Notes: a model not told the origin generated them from the sequence alone. 64,000 nucleotides of DNA from Henriciella sp045287255 (GCF_045287255.1 NZ_CP137142.1:992001-1056000), one strand, 5' to 3'. Positions 23,554 to 32,135 are shown, counted from the first letter of the stretch. Translations and numbers: made by a program.

Positions 23554-24612
23554 ATGGCTCAAGACACAATCTCCCCTGTTGCCGCACGCTGGATTGGCCG
23601 CTGGCTCATCCTGATCGCGCTGATGGTCTATGCAATGATCCTGATCGGCGGGGCAACCCGGCTGACCGATAGCGGGCTGTCGATCACTGAATGGCAGCCA
23701 ATCAGTGGAACACTACCACCTATGGGCGATGCAGCCTGGGCGCTGGAATTTGAGAAGTATAAGGCCACGGCGGAGTATCAGCAGCAGAATTACAATATGA
23801 CGATGGGTGAGTTTCAGTTCATCTATTGGTGGGAATGGGGCCATCGCCTGTTTGGTCGCCTGATTGGCCTTGTCGCGGTAGGTGGCTTTATCTGGTTTGC
23901 CGCCAAGCGCTGGATGGACCGCAAGTGGACCTTGCGTCTGTTATTCCTGATCGCACTGGGTGGCCTGCAGGGCTTTATTGGTTGGTGGATGGTCGCCAGT
24001 GGGATTGGCGATACGGACCGACTGGATGTCGCGCCTTATCGTCTGATGACGCATTTCGGGCTGGCCCTGTTTATTATCGCGGTGACAGCCTGGTTCTGGT
24101 TCGACCTGACGGGCAAGCGGGTGGTTGATGTCACGAAGGGCGCTCGAAATCTGGCTATGCTGCTGATGGGGCTGATCTTTGTTCAGATGCTGACTGGCGC
24201 GCTGGTCGCGGGCCTTGATGCCGGGCGGACCTATACAGACTGGCCTTTGATGGCGGGAGAGTTGGTCCCGTCGCACTATCTGGAGCAGGGTCTTGGTGTA
24301 CGCAGCCTGTTTGAGGGGCGCGCTGCAACCCAGTTCAATCACCGTTTCCTCGCCTATGCGATCTGGGCGCTGAGCCTTTGGGCCGCCTGGTCATATCGCG
24401 GTAGCCCGCTTGGGCGGGGCTTTGTGATTCTCGCTGTGCTTGTCACCGCACAGGCGCTCTGGGGCATCCTGACATTGATCAGCGCGGCGCCGTTGGAGCT
24501 TGCGCTGATCCACCAAGGGCTCGGCGTGATCGTGATGCTGGCCAGTGTGTATCTGGCCTGGGCAGCTAGTCCTGTCCGCTCACAATCGGAACCCCTAAAG
24601 GCGCCAGTGTAA
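23554..24612 (+). CDS. ctaA: Heme A synthase (COX15/CtaA type 2)
   Basis: A 352-residue inner-membrane enzyme that oxidises heme O to heme A for cytochrome c oxidase. Eight membrane helices are evident, with the conserved GGATRLTDSGLSITEWQP near the N-terminus, the heme-ligand histidine motifs WWEWGHRLFGR and RLMTHFGLALF, and the second-half counterparts FNHRFLAYA and LIHQGLGVIV. The long first periplasmic loop with EFQFIYWWEW is typical of the COX15-like group. Start is uncertain: ATG at 23527 gives nine more residues, but the ATG at 23554 (MAQDTISPV) gives the usual N-terminus. The 3' end overlaps the convergent lipoprotein gene by 47 bases. Confidence 0.92.
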   Translation: MAQDTISPVAARWIGRWLILIALMVYAMILIGGATRLTDSGLSITEWQPISGTLPPMGDAAWALEFEKYKATAEYQQQNYNMTMGEFQFIYWWEWGHRLFGRLIGLVAVGGFIWFAAKRWMDRKWTLRLLFLIALGGLQGFIGWWMVASGIGDTDRLDVAPYRLMTHFGLALFIIAVTAWFWFDLTGKRVVDVTKGARNLAMLLMGLIFVQMLTGALVAGLDAGRTYTDWPLMAGELVPSHYLEQGLGVRSLFEGRAATQFNHRFLAYAIWALSLWAAWSYRGSPLGRGFVILAVLVTAQALWGILTLISAAPLELALIHQGLGVIVMLASVYLAWAASPVRSQSEPLKAPV

Positions 24613-25597
24613 GTTCACTGGGATCGACCAGGACAGCGCGATGTTCGCTGGTTGAAATCGCCCCGCCTAAAACGATCAGGCCGCCGGGATAGCCCCCACC
24701 ACGGGCATCGCCGGTGCCGGCAAAGCTTTCAATATTCCCAGGGACACGTACGCTTATACCGTCACGAAGAGTAATCGGCGTGTTCTCGCCTTCAGGACCG
24801 ATAAGGGTTACGCCCCCTGCGGTATCAAGGGTGATGATATGCTGCTTACCATTTCGTTCCAGGCCGATGGCTTTTGTGACAGGCTCGGCAAACACGGTGG
24901 CCCCTGTTGGCTCCAGTACGCAGGCCGTTATCGGGCGAGCGGCGTCCACAGGTTCATCCGCGAGGAAGACCAGCGCATCACCGATCTCGACAACACGGCC
25001 TGATTGCAATTGCGATTGCGCGCCAACGGTCCAGAAGGCCAGGCGCATCACTCCGTCTGATTCATCCATAGGCCGACCACTACAGAGACCTTCTATGCGT
25101 CCTGATGTTTCAACCGAGAGCTCATACTCCAGAGGGGCTTCCAGTGCCCCGCCATGCAGGTAAGCTTTCAACTGGCCATCTATGTCGATCCCGGGAAATA
25201 CGGTTAGCGGCGTGCCAGCGATCAGCGTATATTGTCCGTTTCCAAGCTGGCGCACATTTAAAGGGGATGGATCGGTAATCCGCTCGCCCTCAAAGTTCAG
25301 CAATTGCATGCTGCCATCGCTATAGCTCACGGCAATCGTCGACCCTGGACCGCCGGCGACTGCGACGCTGGTTATCGGCGTTTCCAGGTTGCGTGATGTC
25401 CATACAGCGGGCAGGACAAGACCTTCTGTAATAGGGGTCGGTTCGGTGTAAGGTTCTGGCGTTTCTATGCCATTCTCAGGCTGCGTATCCGGGCGCTCTG
25501 TATTATTCCCACATGCCGCAGCCATGAAAAGCAGGGTGAGGGCCACCGATCCGTTGACAAGCTGATTTGCAGAGCTTAGAGGCGGGCGCTTGAACAT
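24566..25597 (-). CDS. Lipoprotein of unknown function, possible beta-propeller-like
   Basis: A 343-residue predicted lipoprotein with lipobox LLFMAAAC (cysteine near residue 29) and a Pro/Thr/Glu-rich linker (about 32-55). The rest is beta-rich and contains repeated segments such as SVAVAGGPGSTIAVSYSDGSMQLLNFEGE and TKAIGLERNGKQHIITLDTAGGVTLIGPEGE, which look like WD/PQQ-type blades, though no family was recognised. It starts 38 bases from rplM on the opposite strand, and its end lies inside the end of ctaA. The rplM promoter must therefore overlap this gene's 5' region. The ATG at 25597 is preferred over the upstream open TTG. Confidence 0.75.
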   Translation of the reverse strand: MFKRPPLSSANQLVNGSVALTLLFMAAACGNNTERPDTQPENGIETPEPYTEPTPITEGLVLPAVWTSRNLETPITSVAVAGGPGSTIAVSYSDGSMQLLNFEGERITDPSPLNVRQLGNGQYTLIAGTPLTVFPGIDIDGQLKAYLHGGALEAPLEYELSVETSGRIEGLCSGRPMDESDGVMRLAFWTVGAQSQLQSGRVVEIGDALVFLADEPVDAARPITACVLEPTGATVFAEPVTKAIGLERNGKQHIITLDTAGGVTLIGPEGENTPITLRDGISVRVPGNIESFAGTGDARGGGYPGGLIVLGGAISTSEHRAVLVDPSELTLAPLGVPIVSGQD

Positions 25598-25635
25598 TAT
25601 CCAAACCTTTTGAATTGAGAGGCTCCAGCGGAGCA

Positions 25636-26100
25636 ATGAAAACATATAACGCACCACACGACGTTGAACATAAATGGGTCGTCATCGACGCGACGGATGT
25701 CGTTGTTGGTCGCCTTGCTTCCTACGTCGCCAAGCGCCTGCGTGGCAAGCACCGTGCTGACTTCACCCCTCACATTGATACCGGCGATTTCGTTGTTGTG
25801 ATCAATGCAGAAAAGGCCAAGTTCACCGGCAACAAGCTGGCGGACAAAACCTATTATCGTCACACAGGTCACCCGGGTGGTATTAAAGAGACAACAGCAG
25901 GGAAAATCCTGTCTGGTCGTTTCCCTGAGCGCGCGATTGAAATGGCTGTGAAGCGCATGATGCCAAAGGAAAGCCCACTGGCTCGCACACAGTACAAAAA
26001 GCTCCGTGTGTATGCTGGTTCTGAGCATCCTCATGAAGCCCAACAGCCTGAAGCGGTCGATTTCGCGGCCATGAACTCCAAGAATGTGAGAGTCGCTTAA
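25636..26100 (+). CDS. rplM: Large subunit ribosomal protein uL13
   Basis: A 154-residue L13, an early assembly protein of the 50S subunit. The sequence matches throughout: WVVIDATDVVVGRLASYVAKRLRGK, the FTPHIDTGDFVVVINAEK block and VKRMMPKESPLARTQYKKLRVYAG. ATG at 25636 (MKTYNAP) follows GGAG; the upstream in-frame TTG is not needed. rpsI follows after two bases in the universal rplM-rpsI arrangement. Confidence 0.97.
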   Translation: MKTYNAPHDVEHKWVVIDATDVVVGRLASYVAKRLRGKHRADFTPHIDTGDFVVVINAEKAKFTGNKLADKTYYRHTGHPGGIKETTAGKILSGRFPERAIEMAVKRMMPKESPLARTQYKKLRVYAGSEHPHEAQQPEAVDFAAMNSKNVRVA

Positions 26101-26102
26101 GC

Positions 26103-26594
26103 ATGACTGACACCGCACAATCCCTCGAAGACCTGAAATCTGTCACCAGCGGTGAAGGCGCAGCGCCTGAGCTGGCTCCGATCACGGTTGAGCCAAAGAT
26201 TGACGAGCATGGCCGTTCTTACGGAACAGGCCGTCGTAAGTCTGCGACAGCCCGCGTATGGCTGAAGCCAGGCACAGGTAAAGTGACCATCAACGGTAAA
26301 GATCAGGAAGAGTATTTCGCTCGCCCGGTTCTGCGCATGGTGCTTGAGCAGCCGCTCGTCGAATCTGACCGTCGTACACAATATGACGTTGTCGCAACTG
26401 TAAAAGGCTCTGGCCTGTCTGGTCAGGCTGGCGCCGTTCGTCACGGTATCGCCCGTGCACTGGTTGCTCGTGAGCCGGAACTGCGCCGCGTTCTGAAGCC
26501 ATTCGGCTTCATGACCCGCGACCCACGTGTTGTTGAGCGTAAGAAGTATGGCCGTGCGAAAGCCCGCCGTAGCTTCCAGTTCTCTAAGCGCTAG
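26103..26594 (+). CDS. rpsI: Small subunit ribosomal protein uS9
   Basis: A 163-residue S9 with an alphaproteobacterial N-terminal extension of about 35 residues before YGTGRRKSATARVWLKPG. The C-terminal basic tail KARRSFQFSKR ends in the conserved arginine that contacts P-site tRNA. It is translated together with rplM and ends before a strong Rho-independent terminator at 26622-26651. Confidence 0.97.
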   Translation: MTDTAQSLEDLKSVTSGEGAAPELAPITVEPKIDEHGRSYGTGRRKSATARVWLKPGTGKVTINGKDQEEYFARPVLRMVLEQPLVESDRRTQYDVVATVKGSGLSGQAGAVRHGIARALVAREPELRRVLKPFGFMTRDPRVVERKKYGRAKARRSFQFSKR

Positions 26595-26621
26595 TCTGTC
26601 ATCAGACTTATCGATTTCGAG

Positions 26622-26651
26622 AAGGCGCTTCGGGAACGAGGCGCCTTTTTT
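26622..26651 (+). terminator. Rho-independent terminator of rplM-rpsI
   Basis: AAGGCGC (26622-26628) pairs with GCGCCTT (26641-26647), with an inner TCG/CGA pairing around GGAA, and is followed by a run of six T. This is the clearest intrinsic terminator in the window. Confidence 0.85.
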
Positions 26652-26676
26652 CTGATTTGAATACGGGAATTTGGGC

Positions 26677-27720
26677 ATGACTGTTGAGACATCACTTAAA
26701 GCAGCCGTTCTGGGGGCTTCTGGATATACAGGCGCTGAAACCGTGCGCCTGCTCGCGGGGCATCCGCGTGTCGATGCGGTCGCCGCAACCGGGCACAGTC
26801 TTGCCGGGAAACAGCTCTCGGAAATCTTTCCCCATCTTGCCGGGCCGACCGACCTTCCCGTCGTCAAAGCCGATGATGTCGCTTGGGACGATGTCGATGT
26901 CGCTTTTTCCTGTTTGCCGCATGGGACGTCGCAGGATTTGATTGAGACCCTGCCTGAGCATGTGAGAGTCGTGGACCTATCCGCCGATTACCGTTTGCGA
27001 GATGCTGATCTGTACGCACAGACCTATGGTCGCTCGCATTTGAACGCGGCGCGGACTGCGTCGACCAAATATGGCCTGCCTGAATGGCGCGGCACTGAGC
27101 TTGTTGGCGAATCGCTTGTGGCGTGTCCCGGTTGCTATCCAACCGCGACATTGCTGGCTCTGCTGCCACTCGTTGAAGGCGCGATCGACGCCGATCATGT
27201 CATTGTCGATGCAAAGTCCGGTGTTTCAGGCGCGGGCAGGGGGCTCAAAGAGGGTAACCTATTCAGCGAGACCGCTGAGGGCGTTCATGCCTATGGCGTT
27301 GGCACCCACCGTCACGCCCCCGAGATTGAGCAGGAGCTAAACCTGCAAGCGGGACGGTCGGATATTGGGGTGACTTTCACACCGCATCTCATTCCCATGA
27401 CCCGGGGCGAGCTTGTCACCTGTCATGTGCGCGGTGATGCTGATCAGATTCAGGCGGCTTTGGAAGCCAAGTATGCGGATGCCCCTTTTATCTCCGTTCT
27501 GCCCCTCGGCAGCACCCCTCCAGATACCCGTCATACCCGTGGAACGAACCAGTGTCACATCGCGGTTTACCCGGAGCGGGTCAAAGGCCGTGCTGTGGTC
27601 ATCGCGGTGATAGATAATCTGATTAAAGGCTCCAGTGGACAGGCGATCCAGAACCTAAACCTGATGATGGGCTGGGATGAGACCCTAGGACTAGCAGGTC
27701 TGCAGCCGCTTTTCCCATAA
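26677..27720 (+). CDS. argC: N-acetyl-gamma-glutamyl-phosphate reductase
   Basis: A 347-residue NADPH-dependent reductase for the third step of arginine synthesis. The Rossmann motif GASGYTGAE is at the N-terminus and the catalytic cysteine C153 lies in ACPGCYPTA. The substrate-binding histidine region GTHRHAPEIEQEL is intact. This is the long (type 1) form. ATG at 26677 is chosen over an in-frame TTG two codons upstream. It stands alone between the ribosomal terminator and the convergent lipB, so its promoter is in the 26595-26676 gap. Confidence 0.95.
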   Translation: MTVETSLKAAVLGASGYTGAETVRLLAGHPRVDAVAATGHSLAGKQLSEIFPHLAGPTDLPVVKADDVAWDDVDVAFSCLPHGTSQDLIETLPEHVRVVDLSADYRLRDADLYAQTYGRSHLNAARTASTKYGLPEWRGTELVGESLVACPGCYPTATLLALLPLVEGAIDADHVIVDAKSGVSGAGRGLKEGNLFSETAEGVHAYGVGTHRHAPEIEQELNLQAGRSDIGVTFTPHLIPMTRGELVTCHVRGDADQIQAALEAKYADAPFISVLPLGSTPPDTRHTRGTNQCHIAVYPERVKGRAVVIAVIDNLIKGSSGQAIQNLNLMMGWDETLGLAGLQPLFP

Positions 27721-27731
27721 GGCGACAGCGT

Positions 27732-28421
27732 CTATGGAAAGGGTGGCGTAACTGGGGTTACGTCGCGCTCAAAGACAGCTTTAAACGCTTCCTGTAAGGC
27801 CGCATCAGCCTCTGCCATGCCAACCGGGCGTCCAAGATCGACAAGGCTTGTCACGCCATAGCGTGGGTCGGCAATCCCGCACGGTGTGATCCCTTCAAAG
27901 TGCGTCAGGTCAGGTTCAACATTCAGGCTGATACCGTGAAAGCTGACCCAGCGTTTCAGGCGTATGCCAATCGCGGCAATCTTGTCCTCACGCGGTGGGC
28001 CACCCAGCTCCGTGCGGTCAACCCAGACACCAACACGCCCCTCGCGGACACCAGCATCAATATTGAACGCCTCAAGCGCTTTGATGATCCATGTTTCGAG
28101 ATCCAGCACGAATTTGCGGACATCGCGATTGCGCTTGGTTACATCCAGCATGACATAGGCCACGCGCTGCCCAGGGCCGTGATAAGTGTACTGACCGCCA
28201 CGCCCGGCATCGAAGACCGGAAAACGCTCTGGATCACGCAAATCATCAGGCTTTGAGCTTGTGCCTGACGTGTAAAGAGGCGGGTGTTCCAGAAGCCAGA
28301 TCAGCTCTCTCGCCTCGCCCTCGTGAATGGCACGCGCGCGCGCTTCCATAAAGGCGACGGCCTCAGGGTAGGGAACCGGGCTTTGGCTGATCGCCCACTC
28401 GATGGAAGGATGGTCTGACAT
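27732..28421 (-). CDS. lipB: Lipoyl(octanoyl) transferase
   Basis: A 229-residue LipB that moves octanoate from acyl carrier protein to the lipoyl domains of 2-oxoacid dehydrogenases. Catalytic residues are visible: the lysine in REDKIAAIGIR and the cysteine in GITPCGIAD. The RGGQYTYHGPGQ and HGISLNV motifs are also conserved. Starts are possible at 28430 (MHPMSDH) and 28421 (MSDHPSIEW); the latter matches the usual family N-terminus. It diverges from the tRNA-Leu gene. Confidence 0.95.
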   Translation of the reverse strand: MSDHPSIEWAISQSPVPYPEAVAFMEARARAIHEGEARELIWLLEHPPLYTSGTSSKPDDLRDPERFPVFDAGRGGQYTYHGPGQRVAYVMLDVTKRNRDVRKFVLDLETWIIKALEAFNIDAGVREGRVGVWVDRTELGGPPREDKIAAIGIRLKRWVSFHGISLNVEPDLTHFEGITPCGIADPRYGVTSLVDLGRPVGMAEADAALQEAFKAVFERDVTPVTPPFP

Positions 28422-28515
28422 TGGATGCATATAGCGGTGGTTTTGCGCTTCACAAATGCTCAACTGCCGCGTATATCGCCCGTTCGTCCGGAATACCGGA
28501 CTTTATTGATAGAGT

Positions 28516-28602
28516 GCGGCCGTGGCGGAATTGGTAGACGCGCAACGTTGAGGTCGTTGTGGGCGCAAGCCCGTGGAAGTTCGAGTCTTCTCGGCCGCAC
28601 CA
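28516..28602 (+). tRNA. tRNA-Leu (anticodon GAG)
   Basis: An 87-nt class II tRNA with encoded CCA. Acceptor stem GCGGCCG (28516-28522) pairs with CGGCCGC (28592-28598). The anticodon stem CAACG/CGTTG holds the loop TTGAGGT, giving anticodon GAG, which reads CUC and CUU. A long variable arm (GGGCGCAAGCCC) and the T-arm GTTCGAGTC follow. The integrase gene starts 126 bases downstream, so the 3' end of this tRNA is the likely attachment site of the mobile element. Confidence 0.95.
28580..28602 (+). other. Probable attL at the tRNA-Leu 3' end
   Basis: Tyrosine integrases of this type recombine within the T-arm and acceptor stem of tRNA genes and restore the tRNA end. The integrase lies directly downstream in the same orientation. 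No second copy of the 3' end was found to the right in the window, so attR is not identified and the core limits are inferred. Confidence 0.5.
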
Positions 28603-28690
28603 AGAATTTCATTTCCCTTTCAAAAATACGCAATAATAACAAGGCAATGGGCGTTCGAGCTTCTTAGCTTCGTGCGTTGTCTCTCATTTT

Positions 28691-28723
28691 GTGCTACAAA
28701 ATGCCCACAAACTGTGCTACAAA
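28691..28723 (+). repeat. Direct repeat GTGCTACAAA x2 upstream of integrase
   Basis: GTGCTACAAA occurs at 28691-28700 and again at 28714-28723, 23 bases apart, just before the integrase start at 28729. Position between att and int fits an integrase or excisionase arm-binding site, or an operator for int. Confidence 0.5.
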
Positions 28724-28728
28724 GTGAA

Positions 28729-30153
28729 ATGTCTATTAAGTCGAAACCCGATCGTTATCTCAAAAAACGCGGTGGTGTTTTCCACTATTATCGGCGAGTG
28801 CCCTCACGCTTTGAGGCGCTCGATACCCGCGGCACGATCAGGGTATCGCTCAAAACAGGCTCGCTTGAGATAGCTAGAATGCGGCGAGACAATCTGGAAA
28901 CTGCTGATGAGGAATACTGGGGGTGGTTGTCCATCTCTGAAGCTGACGGCGTATTAAATGCTGCTCATAGCTCTGCGATTGCAAAGAGATATTCTGCCGC
29001 TAAAGCGCGCGCTCTCGCGATGGGGTTCACTTATAAGCCCGTCGAGGAGTTGGCATCACCCACGAACCTCGAAGACATTGTCTCAAGACTGCTTTCCCTG
29101 AAACTGTCCGAGAGCGGGGAGGTTGTCCCGCAGCAGGCTGAAGCGGTTTTGGGTGGCGTTGAAGAACCCAGGACAACCGTAAGCCAGGCGCTTCAAATCT
29201 ATTTTGATGACATTGCAATTGACGATCAGATCGGAAAGTCGAAGCAGCAAAAGTATCAATGGCAAAAAGTGAAACGGCTCTCAATTTCATATTTCATAGA
29301 GGTCGTAGGGGATTTGCCACTTGCTGACATCACCAGAGATCATGCCCTTGAGTTTCAGCGCTGGTGGAAAGACCGAATGCTTTCGCCGCCGAAGGGCGAG
29401 AAGGCTGTCACCGCCAACACGGCTAATCGCCATATCGGTAATCTAAGATTGCTACATCGGGCCTACTTCACCCATATTGGTGAGGAAGACCGCCCCAATC
29501 CATTCCGAAACCTGTTTTTCAAAACGAAATCGAGAACCGAAGTTCCTGCGTTCGAGGATGATTGGGTCCAAACAAAAATTCTTAAACCCGGTATGCTTCT
29601 GGGGCTCAAATGGGAGCTTCAGCTCATTACCTATCTCTTGATAGAAACAGGCTGCAGACCGAGTGAGTTGATAAACTTGCGCCCGGAGAACATTCATTTA
29701 GATGCGCCAACGCCGTTTATCTCAATCAAGCCCTCGAAAAACCGGCAGATCAAAACAGAGTCGTCGATCCGGGACATTCCGCTTGTCGGTGTTGCGTTGG
29801 AGGCGGCGAGGCGTGCGCCAGAAGGGTTCAAGCACTATCACGACCGAAATGAGCTATTCTCTGCGAACATGATGAAAGCGTTCCGTGTGCGTTCACTCTT
29901 TCCGTCCGAGGATCACGTGATTTATTCTTTCCGCCATTCCTTTGAGAAACGCATGCAAGAGGCAAACATCGATTATGGCTTAAGATGCTTGCTCATGGGG
30001 CACGCAAACTCGCGGCCGGCTTACGGCGATGGGGGCTCACTCGAATATAGAAAGCAAGAGATGCTCAAGATCGTGCATCCCTTCGATCCTGCACTTTTCA
30101 AAAAGTTTGATGAGGCTCATCCTGAGTGTTCGGTGGCTTTAAGCACTCAATAA
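28729..30153 (+). CDS. int: Tyrosine-family site-specific integrase
   Basis: A 474-residue integrase that would insert and excise the element at tRNA-Leu. The N-terminus (YLKKRGGVFHYYRRVPSRFE) is the DUF6538-like arm-binding segment, then a SAM-like core-binding domain (about 145-280) and the catalytic domain. Visible catalytic parts are the arginine in TGCRPSELINL (about residue 308-315), the box II segment IYSFRHSFEKRM, GHANSR, and the nucleophile tyrosine at residue 440 (SLEYRKQEM). Box II has tyrosine instead of the usual first histidine of HxxR; this is shared by some integrases of this group. The frame is open back into the tRNA, but ATG at 28729 (MSIKSKPDRY) is the sensible start. Confidence 0.9.
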   Translation: MSIKSKPDRYLKKRGGVFHYYRRVPSRFEALDTRGTIRVSLKTGSLEIARMRRDNLETADEEYWGWLSISEADGVLNAAHSSAIAKRYSAAKARALAMGFTYKPVEELASPTNLEDIVSRLLSLKLSESGEVVPQQAEAVLGGVEEPRTTVSQALQIYFDDIAIDDQIGKSKQQKYQWQKVKRLSISYFIEVVGDLPLADITRDHALEFQRWWKDRMLSPPKGEKAVTANTANRHIGNLRLLHRAYFTHIGEEDRPNPFRNLFFKTKSRTEVPAFEDDWVQTKILKPGMLLGLKWELQLITYLLIETGCRPSELINLRPENIHLDAPTPFISIKPSKNRQIKTESSIRDIPLVGVALEAARRAPEGFKHYHDRNELFSANMMKAFRVRSLFPSEDHVIYSFRHSFEKRMQEANIDYGLRCLLMGHANSRPAYGDGGSLEYRKQEMLKIVHPFDPALFKKFDEAHPECSVALSTQ

Positions 30154-30292
30154 GCCGATTCTCCCTTTGAGAACGTTCCGCCATTTCCTTATCAAGGACT
30201 TCAAAAATAGGCCAGTAACGATCTCCAAGTTGGCGGACAACCTGCGCCGCAATGATGCGAGCTTTGAGGAGGTCTGTCTTGGAGATCGTCAT
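30098..30292 (-). CDS. Small protein of unknown function, ICE tail of trb operon
   Basis: A 64-residue, charged, mostly helical protein (MTISKTDLLKARIIAAQVV...). It lies 15 bases behind the DUF736 gene in the same direction, and its 3' end overlaps the integrase 3' end by 56 bases on the opposite strand. There is no clear ribosome site. Being in line with the trb operon and having a plausible soluble composition make it likely but unproven. Confidence 0.5.
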   Translation of the reverse strand: MTISKTDLLKARIIAAQVVRQLGDRYWPIFEVLDKEMAERSQRENRLIECLKPPNTQDEPHQTF

Positions 30293-30307
30293 TTGTGTTT
30301 TCGTAGA

Positions 30308-30622
30308 TTAGTTGAGCTTCGCCCGGTTCCAGACCATGACGCCGGTGCCCTCTGCTTCATTCTCGAAGAAGGCGGCGCGCATTGGACTGGCGAAGCTCGG
30401 ATCGTCGAGTTTGACCGAAAGGTAAGGCGTTCCCCCATCCTTGCTTTCTTCGCGCCATGCCGCGCCGAGTTCTGCCCCGCCTGCATAGAGGCGGAAGTCC
30501 GGCGCGCCGTCGCTGGCTTTGTCTTCATTGGGAACAAGCTGGGCTTTCACATTGATGGTCATGGTGCGGATGGTGCCGGTATAGCTCCCATCCTTCGCGG
30601 TGAAGGTTCCAATCTGTGCCAT
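30308..30622 (-). CDS. DUF736 family protein
   Basis: A 104-residue DUF736 protein: MAQIGTFTAKDGSYTGTIRTMTIN at the start, DFRLYAGGAELGAAW in the middle and a conserved C-terminal VWNRAK. DUF736 genes are standard in alphaproteobacterial conjugative elements and plasmids, usually near trb genes; the function is not known. The start ATG at 30622 is used; the open frame upstream overlaps DUF2274. It is four bases behind DUF2274. Confidence 0.88.
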   Translation of the reverse strand: MAQIGTFTAKDGSYTGTIRTMTINVKAQLVPNEDKASDGAPDFRLYAGGAELGAAWREESKDGGTPYLSVKLDDPSFASPMRAAFFENEAEGTGVMVWNRAKLN

Positions 30623-30626
30623 AGGT

Positions 30627-30857
30627 CTAATCTCCTTTGCTGGCGTGGAGGGCGCGGCGCGCCCGTTTAAATCCGGCGTCGCCGCCGAGAAAGCTTTCAA
30701 GCATGGCCGGAATTAGCGTTTCGGGCTTTTCCTCGTGGCCATAGGTCTGGCGGTAGATTTCTGCATAATCGCTGAGCGCGCTTGCCAGCTCTGGATCGAC
30801 CGAGAGGCTCATGCGCACGGGTGTGCGGTCGGGTAATTGTCCAAGACGAAGGGTCAT
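30627..30857 (-). CDS. DUF2274 family protein
   Basis: A 76-residue DUF2274 protein, regularly located directly after trbI in this ICE class. It reads like a short DNA-binding or RHH-type protein (VRMSLSVDPELASALSDYAEIY resembles a ribbon-helix-helix strand and helix). Start overlaps trbI by four bases (ATGA). Its role may be regulation of transfer, by inference only. Confidence 0.85.
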   Translation of the reverse strand: MTLRLGQLPDRTPVRMSLSVDPELASALSDYAEIYRQTYGHEEKPETLIPAMLESFLGGDAGFKRARRALHASKGD

Positions 30858-32131
30858 CGTGTAGCTCCTTGGGGATGGGGTCTGAGGATGAGATCGCGGG
30901 TCACGACCACGCGGACCGGCCAGCCGGGGCGGACTTTGATCGTGGGCTGGATGTTCAGGTTGCGGTCGACGACGCGCTGGCCGGCTTCGTTGACCGTATC
31001 GCTCGCGCCGCGGCGGATGGCGCGTTCGATATCACCATCCCCATCGTTGCCAAGCTCTGCGCCGATGCCGAGAATGGTGGCGAGGCCCGCAGCAACGAAC
31101 ACGCGATCCCAGTGATGATCGGTGCGGTCCGAGAGACCGGCAAAGCCTTGCGCGTCTGCGCCCGGCGCGGAGATGATAATAGACGCGCCGTCAGGGAAGA
31201 TGATCCGCTCCCATGTCACGAGTGCGCGGTCCTGCCCGAAAGAAACTTCAGACTGATAGCGCCCAATGAGGCGCGAGCCCTGCGGGATGAGGAGGTATTG
31301 TCCGGTTACGGTGTCATAGACGGGTTGGGTGACTTGGGCGACGATGGTTCCCGGCAGGTCTGAGTTGATGCCGGTGACAAGAGAGGCCGATATCAGCGTT
31401 CCTGCCATAACCTGATAGGGTGAGGCCGGGTCTTCAATCCGGTTCGGATTGTAGATGTCGTTGCGCGGGGCCTCATTCGCGAAGGCAAGTTTGCGTGATT
31501 GTAGATTACTGTCAGGTGTTTGCCCGAACGCAGATGGCGCGCCTTGTGGCAGGGCAGCCAATGCAAGCAGTTCGGAGCCGAGATCGAGCGCCGGATCGCG
31601 ATACGCTGTGGGAGCTTCTGAACCACTCCGGTTACTTGTTCGCGATTGCAGCTGGAAGAAGACCGGCGCTTTTGCAGCTTCTTCTGCCATGGCTGCCTCG
31701 CGTAGTCTTGCCGCGCGGGCGGCTTCATCCACGGGGTTCGGGCGGAAGTCGTCTTCAAACCGTGTGACATATTCGGGTTCGATCCCGTAGCTGCGCTCGG
31801 TTTCAAGCATGGTTGCGCCAAGATCGCCGGCCATGGGCGGGCCGAGCCGCGCGATGCGCTCGGAAACCGGTCTGATGTCGCTGTAGCCCGCTGGCAATGC
31901 CGAAAGCGCTTCGGGCTTTCTAGTATTGCTCGTATTGTAAAGCTCACGCCGCTCCGCAGGATCAGCAGCCTTTGGGGGCTTCAGGGCAACGCTCATCGCG
32001 GCAAACAGACCGAGCACACCAAGACCGGCGCCAACGATCAGGACTTTGCGGTTGATCCTTGTGACAGGCTTCGGATTTTCGCGGATCTTCAGCCGCTCGG
32101 CATGTTCATCAAACGGAATAGGCTGTGACAT
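30854..32131 (-). CDS. trbI: Conjugal transfer protein TrbI (VirB10-like)
   Basis: A 425-residue VirB10-type protein that links inner and outer membrane parts of the mating channel. It has a short cytoplasmic N-terminus, one membrane helix (about 32-50), a proline/acidic periplasmic linker and a C-terminal TrbI domain (about 230-425) with the conserved VMAGTLISASLVTGINSDLPG, LIPQGSRLIGRYQS and WERIIFPDG segments. Start ATG at 32131 (MSQPIPFDE); the longer open frame upstream is antisense noise over trbG. trbG ends four bases upstream. Confidence 0.93.
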   Translation of the reverse strand: MSQPIPFDEHAERLKIRENPKPVTRINRKVLIVGAGLGVLGLFAAMSVALKPPKAADPAERRELYNTSNTRKPEALSALPAGYSDIRPVSERIARLGPPMAGDLGATMLETERSYGIEPEYVTRFEDDFRPNPVDEAARAARLREAAMAEEAAKAPVFFQLQSRTSNRSGSEAPTAYRDPALDLGSELLALAALPQGAPSAFGQTPDSNLQSRKLAFANEAPRNDIYNPNRIEDPASPYQVMAGTLISASLVTGINSDLPGTIVAQVTQPVYDTVTGQYLLIPQGSRLIGRYQSEVSFGQDRALVTWERIIFPDGASIIISAPGADAQGFAGLSDRTDHHWDRVFVAAGLATILGIGAELGNDGDGDIERAIRRGASDTVNEAGQRVVDRNLNIQPTIKVRPGWPVRVVVTRDLILRPHPQGATR

Positions 32132-32135
32132 GGAT

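Noticed and set aside
29931..29960. Integrase thought to be inactive because box II starts with Tyr instead of His
   Set aside because: The IYSFRHSFE form is, from family knowledge, also found in other integrases of this group, and the remaining catalytic residues are present, so inactivation is not supported.
30167..30670. A 167-codon plus-strand frame across DUF736
   Set aside because: Opposite strand of DUF736 and the DUF2274 end; cysteine/arginine-rich shadow composition.
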